Notes: a model not told the origin generated them from the sequence alone. A stretch of 64,000 bases of DNA from Pseudobdellovibrionaceae bacterium (GCA_019637875.1 JAHBUW010000009.1:117183-181182), one strand, 5' to 3'. Counted from the stretch's first letter, positions 51,224 through 60,433 are shown. Made by a program: numbers and translations.

Positions 51224-51723
51224 TTCACACCGTTCGTGGCGTTGGGCAGCTCCGCGAACTGCAAGGGAGCGTGACGGTTATGCGAGTCTTGTTGCGAAGA
51301 GAACGAATGGCTACCGATGCTCAAGCCGTTGTTACCGCGAGGGGTGATCGCGCCGTAACCCGGAAGCGACCACACGCCGCCCGAGCAGCAGAGGTTGCCG
51401 TACTTCTTCGCACCGTTCACGATCACGAAAAACGGACCCGAACCGGGATCGCGAAACTCGACCTTGTAGCCGAAGGGTCCGTACCACGTCTTGTTCCGCA
51501 GACGACTGACTTGCGAGCGCAGCGCCGAGGGCGAACAACGCCCGCCCGCTTCGGGATGGCTTTCGAGATCTTTATAGCTCGAGGCACATTGCCCGCCGCC
51601 AGGCGAGTTCGAACGCGCATAAGAGGTCGACATATAACTTGCGACGACCAGCCCCGCGACGATCAGGAGTTTTTGTCCCGTAGTCCGTGCTTTCATCGCT
51701 TTTTCACCAACTTGCGTCTTCAT
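51220..51723 (-). CDS. Exported protein of unknown function, first of a coupled pair
   Basis: A 167-residue protein starting at 51723 after GAGGT; the frame runs further up but without support. A signal region (LLIVAGLVVASYMSTSYA) precedes a mature part with four Cys (GQCASSYKD, GRCSPSALR, NLCCSGG) and Gly/Ser-rich loops (SLPGYGAITPRGNNGLSIGSHSF). This suggests a small disulfide-linked secreted domain. The partner gene follows with a four-base overlap. No enzyme motif is seen. Confidence 0.72.
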   Translation of the reverse strand: MKTQVGEKAMKARTTGQKLLIVAGLVVASYMSTSYARSNSPGGGQCASSYKDLESHPEAGGRCSPSALRSQVSRLRNKTWYGPFGYKVEFRDPGSGPFFVIVNGAKKYGNLCCSGGVWSLPGYGAITPRGNNGLSIGSHSFSSQQDSHNRHAPLQFAELPNATNGVN

Positions 51724-51903
51724 GCGTACCTCGCTCAGATGTGATTTCAAATTGCACATCGGAGGCCACGCCGAATTTCGCTGAACGCGCGTATAACCCC
51801 TGTCCAGTGTCCCATGGGGTCGACGGGCGTGATACGCCGTCAAGCGCCGTGCAGGCACCCATCAAAATCTTAGACAGGGCGAGAGTCGTACCGTTTCGGG
51901 AAT

Positions 51904-51944
51904 AAAAAAAGCCCAGTGACAAGGAGGGGGCCGAGTCACTGAGC
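51904..51944 (-). terminator. Intrinsic terminator (minus strand)
   Basis: Read on the minus strand, GCTCAGTGAC pairs with GTCACTGGGC (one G-T) around a 14-base loop, then T7. It terminates the exported-protein gene ending at 52005. Confidence 0.88.
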
Positions 51945-52004
51945 CATGCCCATTATTGAAGACTCAAGCTTGGGCGCACCTGAGACCGAATTTTGAAACC
52001 TAAC

Positions 52005-52487
52005 CTAGCGCCGTTCGTTCGGCGTGCCGAACTCCATCCCGAAGCACTCTTTGGTTCCGATCCATTCGAGGATCGTGACCTTGAAGCGCACGCCGGGAGC
52101 TTCGCGATCCGTCGCCAAGAAACCGCGGGGCGGTTCGGCGGCCATACGGACTTTGAAGCGACGTTCGCCGTTCGAAGCCAACCGGAAGGTCAGCTCCATC
52201 ACGGGAGCGCCTTGAGGTTCGTTGATCTGGGCGCCCGCTCCGACGACACGCATGGCGTGAACGACCAGAGTGTCGCCGCGCAGATAATCCGACAGCTGCG
52301 GGCACTCGACCCGAATCGATTCCTCGATCGCCTCGCGCATTTCAGGACGAAGCAGTCCGGCCACATCGTCCCACTCGATCATGGTCGAGCCGCGTTCGAC
52401 TCCGTTCCCGGCGAAGCTCGTCGCTCCGATCACCAGAAACAAAACGCCGAAGCAGAGGGGAAGGAAGAACGACTTCATCATGCGCAT
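52005..52487 (-). CDS. Exported protein of unknown function
   Basis: A 160-residue protein with a signal peptide (FFLPLCFGVLFLVIGATSFA). The mature part is a compact alpha/beta domain (DVAGLLRPEMREAIEESIRVECPQL, DTLVVHAMRVVGAG, PVMELTFRLASNGERRFKVRMAAE, VRFKVTILEWIGTKECFG). Two Cys might pair. The start is one of three clustered ATGs. It diverges from the regulator at 52560. The function is unknown; a terminator lies beyond its end. Confidence 0.72.
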   Translation of the reverse strand: MRMMKSFFLPLCFGVLFLVIGATSFAGNGVERGSTMIEWDDVAGLLRPEMREAIEESIRVECPQLSDYLRGDTLVVHAMRVVGAGAQINEPQGAPVMELTFRLASNGERRFKVRMAAEPPRGFLATDREAPGVRFKVTILEWIGTKECFGMEFGTPNERR

Positions 52488-52559
52488 GCCGCCGACTTAA
52501 TCAAGCCGTTGGTCCAGCACAACTCTCATGTTTAGCGACACTCGCCCGATAAGAGACTT

Positions 52560-53378
52560 ATGGATTTCGCGCACACCTTACGACTGCTACGTAAGCGCGC
52601 CGGGCACGACAAGGCCCGGGGTTTTCATTCGTATTTGAGCGAGCAAGGTGTCGAGATCAACTACGCCTACTACATGAAGATGGAATCGGGCCAAGTGTTG
52701 CCTTCCCACAAGGTGGTTGAACAAATTTCAAAGAGCCTGCCGGACGAAGACGGCGCGGCCCTCGTGCTCGCTTACTGCCGGTCGCAGTTTCCGTCGTCGC
52801 GACATTTGTTCCCCGCTCCCGAGAATGCCCCGCAACTCAAAGAGGCGAAACGCGAAGCCGCCAGCGTGGTCGCGGGCCCGGATCGCGGACGTGAGCTGAA
52901 CCGGCGTCAAGTCCACATGCTCGCGCGTTCGAAGACTCACTACCATTTGTTCCTGACCGCGACCCTCGCGCGCAAGCCGCTCGCCGTGGAGGAACTCAAA
53001 CGGGTTTTCAACTGGAAGCATCTGCAACCCGCCATTCAAGAGCTCGAAGCGGCCAAGGTCGTGCGTCTTCTTCCCGAAGGGCTCAAAACCTATTCGACCG
53101 AGCATCAGTTCCCTTCCGCCACGGATTTTCCGGAACTGAAGCCCCTCTACCGTCAGTTCGACGAGTGGGATGAAAGCTTCGCCGAAGATTTCGAATTCGA
53201 TTCGCGTCTGGATAAGATGCTCATTCGTCGTATTTCTCCGCGCTACTTGAACGTGATCGAAAAATCCCTCGACACGGTGTTGAGCCTGGTGCGCGCCTCC
53301 GATGAGCTCGAAGACAAACACAACGAGGATCTGATCCAGATCCGTCTGTCGCTGAAGTCCGGGCGCCTTCCGGGATAG
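52560..53378 (+). CDS. Helix-turn-helix regulator resembling the TIGR02147 type
   Basis: A 272-residue protein. The N-terminal XRE-like helix-turn-helix (FAHTLRLLRKRAGHDKARGFHSYLSEQGVEINYAYYMKMESGQVLPSHKVVEQISKSL) is followed by a middle helical part and a C-terminal domain with helices (HYHLFLTATLARKPLAVEELKRVF, LKPLYRQFDEWDESFAEDFEF, LNVIEKSLDTVLSLVRASDEL). The layout is like the family at 38834, although similarity is weaker. It probably binds DNA as a dimer. Its target may be the divergent exported-protein gene 72 bases away (inference). Confidence 0.75.
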   Translation: MDFAHTLRLLRKRAGHDKARGFHSYLSEQGVEINYAYYMKMESGQVLPSHKVVEQISKSLPDEDGAALVLAYCRSQFPSSRHLFPAPENAPQLKEAKREAASVVAGPDRGRELNRRQVHMLARSKTHYHLFLTATLARKPLAVEELKRVFNWKHLQPAIQELEAAKVVRLLPEGLKTYSTEHQFPSATDFPELKPLYRQFDEWDESFAEDFEFDSRLDKMLIRRISPRYLNVIEKSLDTVLSLVRASDELEDKHNEDLIQIRLSLKSGRLPG

Positions 53379-53419
53379 AAGGTTGTCAAATCCGCGGACC
53401 GCGATTAGGCTTCCGGCTC

Positions 53420-53884
53420 ATGAAAACCTCCGTTCGCATTTTGTTGAGTTTCTCGGCGATGGCCGCAATGACTTTGGCCGTGACCTCGTGCAGTCTTCTG
53501 GAGCTCGCCGTGAAACGCCCGGAAGTGAAGCTCGATCAGGTACGGGTCACCAATCCCGGTCTGCGCGACTCGACTTTGATGTTCGACCTCAATGTCACAA
53601 ATCCCAATCCGACCACGCTGAAAGTGGACGGCATCGACTACAAACTCGTGCTGAATGGAAAACAGTTCGCCGAAGGCGTCTACGACCAAGTCACGGAGCT
53701 TCCCGGAGAGCAGACGGTGAAGGTCTCGCTGCCGATCAAAGTGGAATACGCCCGCGTTTTCGATTCGCTGATGAGCGCGCTGCAAAAGCCGGAATCGCAG
53801 TACATGCTGCAAGGCTCGGCGCGCTTGGGGATTTTCACGATTCCGTTTAGTAAAGACGGAACCATCAAATGGCAGGGCGAGTAG
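53420..53884 (+). CDS. LEA14-like (LEA type 2) lipoprotein
   Basis: A 154-residue lipoprotein with a signal and lipobox (MTLAVTSC, Cys24). The mature part has the LEA type 2 beta-sandwich pattern: VTNPGLRDSTLMFDLNVTNPNPTTLKVDGIDYKLVLNGKQFAEG, then a second strand set (QTVKVSLPIKVEYARVFDSL) and a final amphipathic strand. Bacterial proteins of this type are small envelope lipoproteins, often linked to stress. It is encoded alone on the plus strand, convergent with the next minus-strand genes. Confidence 0.88.
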   Translation: MKTSVRILLSFSAMAAMTLAVTSCSLLELAVKRPEVKLDQVRVTNPGLRDSTLMFDLNVTNPNPTTLKVDGIDYKLVLNGKQFAEGVYDQVTELPGEQTVKVSLPIKVEYARVFDSLMSALQKPESQYMLQGSARLGIFTIPFSKDGTIKWQGE

Positions 53885-53904
53885 TTCACTCGCCCCTTCT
53901 CTGA

Positions 53905-54447
53905 TTACATGGTCTGATTCGGATTGACGGGAACCTCGGGCGTCGCCGTCGGCGACAGCTGTTCGGGAGTCGGCGCTCGTTCGTTCAACTTGTCGATGGC
54001 TTGTTGGCCGCCGACTTTCTGTAAACGATCCGGACACTCGTACTGCTTGTCCAAACGCGCGTTGAAGAACATCCCCGATTTGTCGAAACGCCACGGCGGA
54101 TAGGGATAGAACGTCGCGGTCACGCAGTTCCCGGGACGGGTTGCGGCCCACTGACGGTTATCCGTTTCGGCCGTGATGATTTCGCCATCATCTTGACGAA
54201 CCGAGATCGAAAACGACAGCAGCTGGCGGCTCATGTCGCCCGCGTTTTGCGCCGACTGCATCAGCGCCACGTTGAGCTGGGTGTTTTGCACCTGTTGGAG
54301 AACCCCATCGACCTTCTTCGAGAAGATGTAGGGATACCACTGCACCACACCGTAGCCGACGATCACGATCACGATCGCGCCCACGAACATTTTGATAAAA
54401 CGACCGATGGCCCGCATCGCGTTCTGACTTCCGTCCTTCACGCCCAC
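53905..54447 (-). CDS. Single-pass membrane protein of unknown function, downstream of mscL
   Basis: A 180-residue protein with one membrane helix (MFVGAIVIVIVGYGVVQWY) near residue 20 and a periplasmic domain with two Cys (GNCVTATFYPYPPW, YECPDRLQ) ending in a Pro-rich tail (PTPEQLSPTATPEVPVNPNQT). It starts one base after the mscL stop on the minus strand, so it is probably co-transcribed with mscL. The family is not recognised. Confidence 0.75.
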   Translation of the reverse strand: MGVKDGSQNAMRAIGRFIKMFVGAIVIVIVGYGVVQWYPYIFSKKVDGVLQQVQNTQLNVALMQSAQNAGDMSRQLLSFSISVRQDDGEIITAETDNRQWAATRPGNCVTATFYPYPPWRFDKSGMFFNARLDKQYECPDRLQKVGGQQAIDKLNERAPTPEQLSPTATPEVPVNPNQTM

Positions 54448-54448
54448 G

Positions 54449-54823
54449 TTACGCCGCCGGAGTCTTCGGACCCGCGCCCGAACGCAAACGATTGATGCCT
54501 TTCACCAACATGAAGACCGCAAAAGCGATGATCGTGAAAGTGATCAGGGTCGTGATGAAGTTTCCGTAGTTGATGGTGACCGCGCCGGCTTTCTGCGCGT
54601 CCGCGACGGTCAGGTAAGGCGCGGGAGTCGTGCCTTCCTTGATGAGCAAAAACAAGTTCTTGAAATCGACGCCACCGATCAGCAAACCAATAGGAGGCAT
54701 GATCATGTCGGAAACGACCGAGTTGACGATCTTACCGAACTCCGCCCCGATGATCAGACCCACCGCCATATCGATGACGTTTCCCTTAACCGCGAACTCG
54801 CGAAACTCTTGAACGATTCCCAT
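54449..54823 (-). CDS. mscL: Large-conductance mechanosensitive channel
   Basis: A 124-residue protein matching MscL along its length: [49 protein letters not shown] (first helix and periplasmic loop), then [24 protein letters not shown] (second helix). It opens under membrane tension to release solutes in osmotic down-shock. The upstream GGAGG-type sequence fits ATG 54823. The short single-pass protein gene follows immediately. Confidence 0.96.
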   Translation of the reverse strand: MGIVQEFREFAVKGNVIDMAVGLIIGAEFGKIVNSVVSDMIMPPIGLLIGGVDFKNLFLLIKEGTTPAPYLTVADAQKAGAVTINYGNFITTLITFTIIAFAVFMLVKGINRLRSGAGPKTPAA

Positions 54824-54987
54824 TGAATGCCTCCGTTTTAAACGACCTTTCGAACTAGCGGAGAAAAGGGCCGAAATCCAGGGCTAACCCTACAGATCCC
54901 TTGGAGTTTTGTGGCGCATCAAGGTTTGCACTTCACGGCACTGTGGCCTACCTCCACAGCAGCTTAATGCTAACTGAGGAGTTACGA

Positions 54988-55737
54988 ATGAATTTCCGTC
55001 TTTTGCCTGTCGCATGTGCATTCCTTCTGTCCGCGGGTCACGCGTGGGCGCAAGATTCGAAACAAGGTTGGTCCAACGAAGCCGAACTCGCTTTGGTGAC
55101 CACCTCGGGAAATACCGAAACTGAATCCTATTCGGGAAAACAGAAAACCACTTACGTTCAAGATCTGAACTCTTACGTTTTGAGCGGTCGTTATCTGCAA
55201 ACGAAAACCGCGGGCGTCGAGACCGCGAAATCGTGGGACGCTTCGGGTCGTTACGAACGTTCGGTCAGCACGAACTGGAGCGCCTTCCTGCAGTACGGGG
55301 CAGAAGCCGATCCTTACGCGGGTTACATCCAACGGGACAACGCCGATATCGGTGGCAAGTACTTCATCTTCAAAGAAGACACCCTGAATCTCTTCACCGA
55401 GGCCGGTTATCGTTCGACGAACACGCAGTTCGCCGGCGCGCCCGCCGCGACTCCCCCGGTTCCCGGAACGGTCACTCGCGAAAACTTCGGTCGTCTGTAC
55501 GTCGAGTACGCTCAGCAACTCAACGAGACCCTCTCGGTGAAATACTGGGTCGAGTACCTGCCCAACTTCACGAGCTCGAACGCTTACTTCGTGAACACCG
55601 AGCCCTCGGCGACCGTCATGTTGTCGTCGATCTTCTCGTTGAAAACCGCATACCTGATCAAGTACCGCAACGAAGTCATCCCCGGCGCCCAGTACGCCGA
55701 TAAGACCTTCACCACTTCGATCGTCGCGAAATTCTAA
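54988..55737 (+). CDS. DUF481-family outer-membrane protein
   Basis: A 249-residue protein with a TGAGGAG site and a signal peptide (LLPVACAFLLSAGHAWAQ). The mature part is the DUF481 (YdiY-like) barrel pattern: WSNEAELALVTTSGNTETESYSGKQ near the start, then paired strands (LNSYVLSGRYLQTKTAG, WSAFLQYGAEADPY), ending in Phe (TTSIVAKF). The function of the family is unclear. The stop codon lies inside the first of two 21-bp palindromic repeats, and a strong terminator follows. Confidence 0.9.
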   Translation: MNFRLLPVACAFLLSAGHAWAQDSKQGWSNEAELALVTTSGNTETESYSGKQKTTYVQDLNSYVLSGRYLQTKTAGVETAKSWDASGRYERSVSTNWSAFLQYGAEADPYAGYIQRDNADIGGKYFIFKEDTLNLFTEAGYRSTNTQFAGAPAATPPVPGTVTRENFGRLYVEYAQQLNETLSVKYWVEYLPNFTSSNAYFVNTEPSATVMLSSIFSLKTAYLIKYRNEVIPGAQYADKTFTTSIVAKF

Positions 55738-55776
55738 TTTCGCGCTTACAGACCAGTCGCGAAATTCTAATTTCGC
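55723..55776 (+). repeat. Two direct copies of a 21-bp palindromic repeat at the DUF481 gene end
   Basis: GTCGCGAAATTCTAATTTCGC occurs at 55723-55743 and again at 55756-55776. Each copy contains the inverted repeat GCGAAAT/ATTTCGC. The first copy encodes the last residues and stop of the gene. This looks like a short tandem duplication of the gene end. Confidence 0.85.
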
Positions 55777-55786
55777 CGCCGGAATC

Positions 55787-55812
55787 AAGGCCCCCACGCG
55801 GGGGCCTTTTTT
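55787..55812 (+). terminator. Intrinsic terminator after the DUF481 gene
   Basis: GGCCCCC pairs with GGGGGCC around ACGC and is followed by six T residues. Confidence 0.92.
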
Positions 55813-55871
55813 ATTTCTCCTTCACGAGACTTTCGTTCCCCTTCTTGGACGACTTCGTGGATACTGTCCGC

Positions 55872-56237
55872 GTGAAACAAAATGCGCACGACAAGTTGAA
55901 GTCTTGGCTGACCGCCCATGGATACGCATACGCCCAAGCGGTGACGCCGCTGGATCGGTTGCTCCTGAGCTTAAGGATCGTCGACTACCCCTTCATGTTC
56001 AGATCCGTTTGGCACCTGTTCTGGTGTCTGTCTCTGCAGTTCACGTTGATCTCTAGCCTACTCGTCATCACCGCCTGCCGGATTTTCCCTGGGGCCTGGA
56101 TTTGGGAACTGATTCCCGCGCCGATCCTGCTTTTGTGCCTGGCGGTTCAGATGTGTTTCGGCCTGATGGCGTTTTGGATTTACCCCCAGTTCAAAGAGCA
56201 GGGGATTCCGGAACGCGCCTTCTTCGAACGCGAATAA
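55872..56237 (+). CDS. Small two-helix membrane protein of unknown function
   Basis: A 121-residue protein if the GTG at 55872 is the start; TTG at 55845 is an alternative giving 130 residues, and neither has a clear ribosome site. There is a basic amphipathic N-terminal part, then two membrane helices (LFWCLSLQFTLISSLLVITAC and WELIPAPILLLCLAVQMCFGLMAFW). No known family is recognised. It is convergent with the beta-lactamase gene. Confidence 0.6.
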   Translation: MKQNAHDKLKSWLTAHGYAYAQAVTPLDRLLLSLRIVDYPFMFRSVWHLFWCLSLQFTLISSLLVITACRIFPGAWIWELIPAPILLLCLAVQMCFGLMAFWIYPQFKEQGIPERAFFERE

Positions 56238-56240
56238 ACT

Positions 56241-57068
56241 CTACTTCACGCCGAAGTCGATGTGGCGCAGGATTTCGATGGTGGTGTCGCGCTGGCGCGG
56301 CCCCCCGGGTGCTTTTTGCGGCTTTAGATCTTTGGCATGACCCGCGAAAATATAGTCGCGTTCGCCTTTGCGCACGACTCCCACGAACCAACCGAACATC
56401 GGTGCCGATTCTTTCAGGCACGTATGACCACGGACGCAACCGGTTCCGGTTTTGCCCCAGAGTTCGAAGCCGAGACCTTTCGCCACCTCGATCTTCATCA
56501 CCGCCCGTGTCTGCTCGGCGGCTTTCTTCGAAACTTTCAGTTCGTGCCGCCAAAGGCGTTTGAGAAAGTCGATTTGCTCGCGCGCGGAAATTTGTAAAGT
56601 CGAAGAGACCCACGCGTCCTTGAGTCCTCCACCGAAGTCCTCATTCCCGTATTTGAAATCTTGGAGGTACGTCCCGATCTTCGCCCTTCCGATTTGCGGC
56701 ATCAGCCACTCGGTCACCCACTTCGCCGAAGCGCTCATGAAGCTCAACGGCGTGAGATCTTGATCGATTTCGGCGCGACCGCGTTTCACCCCGTCCCAGG
56801 GAATGACTTGTCGCTCGTCCTTGAAGACGCCCTCGTTGAACGCCATCAGCGAAGCGGGAATTTTGAACGTCGAGTACGGAGACCGCCGCTCATCGCAAAG
56901 CGCGACATTGTGCTCGGTCACTTGCCGATTCGTTTGCAGCTCAACCAGCAGGAAGCAAGCGTCACGGTCCTGAAAAAGGCGTTGGTAGTCCGGGCGAGCC
57001 CCCGCGGTCTTCGCGCACAATCCCAGCAGCGCGGGGAAGACGATAAAACTCATAAAACATCGGTTCAT
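56241..57068 (-). CDS. Class D (OXA-type) beta-lactamase
   Basis: A 275-residue protein; the start at 57068 gives a signal peptide (MSFIVFPALLGLCAKTAGA). Class D landmarks are in order: the nucleophile in Ser66-TFK69 (STFK), Ser114 in SASAKW (S-x-V position), YGN at 140-142, and KTGTG at 206-210. These residues are those that hydrolyse beta-lactams by acyl-enzyme formation, with Lys69 normally carboxylated. Cys pairs in GTGCVRGHTC may form a disulfide. The closest named OXA type cannot be given from reading. It sits alone on the minus strand with no mobile-element genes. Confidence 0.9.
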   Translation of the reverse strand: MNRCFMSFIVFPALLGLCAKTAGARPDYQRLFQDRDACFLLVELQTNRQVTEHNVALCDERRSPYSTFKIPASLMAFNEGVFKDERQVIPWDGVKRGRAEIDQDLTPLSFMSASAKWVTEWLMPQIGRAKIGTYLQDFKYGNEDFGGGLKDAWVSSTLQISAREQIDFLKRLWRHELKVSKKAAEQTRAVMKIEVAKGLGFELWGKTGTGCVRGHTCLKESAPMFGWFVGVVRKGERDYIFAGHAKDLKPQKAPGGPRQRDTTIEILRHIDFGVK

Positions 57069-57152
57069 CCCGATAGAGTTCACGTTCGCGGTGAATTTGG
57101 CTAGCGTTTGTTCCGCGATGCCGTGAGACTGAAATCCACGCAGGAGGTGACA

Positions 57153-57575
57153 ATGTCGCAAGAAAGCCAAGAAGTGACCGCGCTACGCGAATTCTACGCG
57201 GCCCTCAGTCGCAATGACATCGACGCCACCTGCGCATTTTTGGATCCGCAGATCTACCGCGTCGAATTCGAAGGGGCCCCAAACTCGGGAACCTATCGCG
57301 GCCTCGAGGCGCTCCGCGAGCACATCGCGAGCGGTCGAAGCACATGGGCCGAAGGCGCCTGCAAGCCCGAAGTCTTCCACACCACAGGCGACAAAATCCT
57401 GGTGGACGTTCACGTCCACGTGCGCCTGCACGGCAACGAAAAATGGATCGACGGCCGCGTCGTGGACGGCTTCCGATTCGTCAACGGCAAGATCACGGAG
57501 TTCCACTCCTTTACGACCGCCGAAAAAGCCCAGGCATGGGCGGGAACTCCGACGAGCGCTACTTCTTCGGAGTGA
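57153..57575 (+). CDS. SnoaL-like (NTF2-fold) protein
   Basis: A 140-residue protein with CAGGAGG before ATG 57153. The NTF2/SnoaL-type fold is suggested by the first helix (VTALREFYAALSRNDIDATCAFLDPQIYRVEF), the strand pattern HTTGDKILVDVHVHVRLHGNEKWIDGRVVDGFRFVNGKITEFHSF, and the small size. Family members are cytoplasmic isomerases or binding proteins; the substrate cannot be inferred. The end overlaps a convergent gene by 17 bases. Confidence 0.85.
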   Translation: MSQESQEVTALREFYAALSRNDIDATCAFLDPQIYRVEFEGAPNSGTYRGLEALREHIASGRSTWAEGACKPEVFHTTGDKILVDVHVHVRLHGNEKWIDGRVVDGFRFVNGKITEFHSFTTAEKAQAWAGTPTSATSSE

Positions 57576-58113
57576 TGGATTTCACCGGACTCACTTTTTT
57601 GCGCGGTTTTTCCTCACGCGTTTTTTTGTCCTCGACGTTTTTGATGTAACCGTTTTCGGCGGCCCAGTTCGCGATGTGGAGCTTCGCCAAGACGTGATCC
57701 CGCAGTTCGACTTGTAGCCACTGTTGAAACTCGGCGTCCCGCTTTCCGGCGTGCAACGCATCCAGCGCACGAAGGCCCAAACCCGCATCAAGGCGATGAC
57801 GCTCGAGCAGGCTCAGAAGCTCCATTTCCTTTTTGGTGGGTTCGAAGTGGGTCTGCGGATTCTCGGTCTTCATCGTCGACGGAGTCGACGCCTCGGGCGG
57901 GCTCGGTGACGCCGCCGTCGCTTCCGCCACGGCGGGCGCTTCGATTGGCGCGGCGGTCACGTCCGACGTCTTCGCCGCTCTGGCAGTACCCGTCGCGGCG
58001 ACTTCGGACGCGGCAGGGCCTGCGGCGGGCTGGATGCCCACGCGTAGACCGTAGCCCAAGGCCGCGATGAGCAGGATCACGGCCGAAAGAACAAGGGCAT
58101 TTCGTTTGTTCAT
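57559..58113 (-). CDS. Membrane-anchored protein with Ala/Pro-rich linker, unknown function
   Basis: A 184-residue protein with an N-terminal membrane helix (ALVLSAVILLIAALGYGL), a long Ala/Pro/Ser-rich linker (residues 28-85), and a helical C-terminal domain (EMELLSLLERHRLDAGLGLRALDALHAGKRDAEFQQWLQVELRDHVLAKL) with a Lys-rich tail. It is coupled to the upstream clostripain-type gene, whose stop it touches at 58113. A link to that protease is inferred only from adjacency. Confidence 0.7.
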   Translation of the reverse strand: MNKRNALVLSAVILLIAALGYGLRVGIQPAAGPAASEVAATGTARAAKTSDVTAAPIEAPAVAEATAASPSPPEASTPSTMKTENPQTHFEPTKKEMELLSLLERHRLDAGLGLRALDALHAGKRDAEFQQWLQVELRDHVLAKLHIANWAAENGYIKNVEDKKTREEKPRKKVSPVKSITPKK

Positions 58114-60058
58114 CAGAAGGGCACGGATTGCACGTCGATGACGTCGCTCGCGGCGCCCGAGTTGTCCCAGATGTCGTGAATGGAGGTCGCCATGACGTAT
58201 TCCCCGAGCGCGACATCTTGCTCAAGAATTTGCAACGTGGTCGTCGAAGGCGAGATCGCGATCGGCGTTTGGCGCACGAGCAGCGGCGAACCTCCGGCGG
58301 AATACGTGCGACGGATGACCGGCGTAAACGTCGCGCCGCCCGCTTGGGCGAAATAGCGCACGGGCACCGATCCCACTTGCCCGTTCGTGTCGACGATCAT
58401 GACATTGTTTGCGTCGTCCTCGTCCGGCGACATCAGCAGGAACGCCAAATACTCGGTCGCGCCGTCCTGCAAGAAGCCGCGGATGCGGTAAAATCCGCCG
58501 ATGGGTGAACCGTCGGGCTTCAGGCCCGGAATCATCGAGAACTCGACCGCGACGGGGCTCGTGGTCGTACCGTTCGAAACGACGATCCGTTTTCCGTCCC
58601 ACGGGAATTGGTAAGTGTCGCCATTGTTCACGAAACCGTGCCCCACGACGCCCAGGTATTCCGTGAAGGCCGGTGAGGTGCGCGAATACAAATAAACCAT
58701 CGCCTGATCGGCGTCGGCATCCACCACCGTGAACTCGACGGTCGGCGGATTGCCGGTCGTGGCCACCGGGTTGTCGACCGTCGTCGTCACCGTGGGCGGC
58801 GTGTGATCCGCCTCCGCATTTTCGCGGATCTTGTCCAGAACGCTCGACCAGTTCGTCGCGTTCTTCCATTGAAAGCCGTTGTACATCGCTCGACGGTAGT
58901 TGTTCCACGCCTCGCCGATGCCGCCTTCGATGGAAAGACCGATCTGCACGCCGTCTCGGTGCGTACCGAGAGTGCTCGCCATGATCGCATCGCCGAGATC
59001 GCGCAACACTTCATCCGCCGCGGCGGCGACGTTGGCGTCGCCCGCGACTTTCAGCATACGCAGGAAGTGTCCGGCGTCGCGGTAGCTCGACGGCCGACCG
59101 TAAGTGCCGCCCGTCCCGTACGTGGGATTCGAGTGGGTCAACTGCTGGGTGATGCGACCGATACCGAGCGCGCCGCCGACCAAGGCGGAAGTGAGCTTCG
59201 CCGTCGACGCCGCCACTTTATCCAGCTTCGCGGTTTCAAGGCCCATCTGCGTGCGCAAATAGAGTTCGGGCACCGAAGCCGTGCGGTGGTGCGCGTCCCA
59301 GCCCGCGATGATCTCGGGAGCCAAGGTCTTCACGTCCGCCGTCGGACGCGCGACGAAGCTGTTCAGCGCCGCGGTGTAATCCCAACCGGGTCCGAAATCG
59401 ATTTCCGCGCTCGCGAAGAAATACTGGGCCAGATCCTTCAATTCGAACGCGACCTCCAGGTTGCCCATCAAGCAGGTGTCGAAGGCCAGGAAGTCGAATT
59501 TGCTCTGACGGATTTTCCGAGCAACGTGGTGACCGCGCTTTTCACGTCGGCGACGGTCATCGAGGTCGGACGCACGGTTCCGTTTTGCGTATCGCCGCCG
59601 TAACCGCCGTCCCAGGCACCGCCGTGATCCCACAGCACCAGGCCGCGTCTTTTCGACGGGAACTGGTTGAAGGCCTTCTGCGCCAGATCGACCATCACGT
59701 TCACGTCGTCGAAGTTCTGCTCGGGATAAGTCGCGATCACCCGCGACTGTCCACCACCGAGAATTTCGTAAACGACGGTGCCGTCCGGATAATTTCCGGT
59801 CGTTCCCGGAATGTCCTGTGACGAGTCGTAATCGATCGCGGCGATCACGCGCACTTGGGAGGAAAGATTCGCGGCTTCCATCTCGCGCAAATCGATCAGC
59901 ATCGAATTCGACAAATTGTGATCCGCGTGACCGTAGACGAAGATCGTCCACTCCGCACGCTCCTGCGAAGGCAAACTGGATTCACGCGTGCACGCTCCCG
60001 TGAAGAGCGCTAACGAAAGAAAAAAGACTCCAAAAATCCCACGCGGGAATGTGCGCAT
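58113..60058 (-). pseudogene. Clostripain-type (C11) cysteine protease, frameshifted
   Basis: Two overlapping frames together encode one 648-residue protein. The first (from ATG 60058) has a lipobox (LFTGAC, Cys23) and the C11 His region LVLWDHGGAWDGGYGGD (His145). The second carries the Cys nucleophile in FDFLAFDTCLMGNLEVAFEL and a long C-terminal part with beta-sandwich-like domains. Frame one runs into LLGKSVRANSTSW, whereas the family continuation (KIRQSKFDFLAFDTC) is in the other frame. The switch is at the A4 run around 59513-59516 (minus strand GGAAAATCC), needing one extra A. It is a genuine indel, a sequencing error, or a rare frameshift. Confidence 0.85.
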
Positions 60059-60433
60059 GCCGCCTCCAATGCGATGTCGTTCGGTCCGCTCATTCTAGCG
60101 TGTGCGTGGAGTTTTTCATTCGACGGCGGTGACTTCTGGTCTTCCGCTCAGGAGTGATTCAAGGTGTCACGAATTAAGAAACCCAAAAGAAGAAGGAAGC
60201 TCCAAATCTTGATCGCAAATTTGAATATAAAAATGAGGGATCGTGACGCCCGGGCAACTTCCGCGATGGGCCCGAGAAGTGCAAATCACCCAACTCAAGC
60301 TCCTCAAAGACTCTCAGTCGTCGAAATGGGGTTGCTGCCGGTCCGAAAACCGGAGAGCTCGCCAATAGATACTGAAAATCAGGTATTTAGAAGGGTCTCC
60401 GGCGCCGTAGTACAACGAGGACGAGGAGGTGAT
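60059..60433. other. Intergenic region (375 bp) before the PIN-domain module
   Basis: The left part is ordinary. From about 60150 base composition turns AT-richer (AAATTTGAATATAAAAATGAGG), matching the following module rather than the flanks. An open frame runs from 60164 into the antitoxin-like gene but lacks a ribosome site and sensible protein composition. No dyad, tRNA or integrase sequence is seen. Confidence 0.45.

Noticed and set aside
59505..59525. Programmed -1 frameshift in the clostripain-type gene
   Set aside because: The A4 run is not a canonical slippery heptamer and no downstream stimulatory structure is clear; an indel or sequencing error is simpler.
60164..60433. Upstream extension of the antitoxin-like frame
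   Set aside because: There is no ribosome site and the translation looks random; the strong site at 60420-60431 marks the start at 60434.
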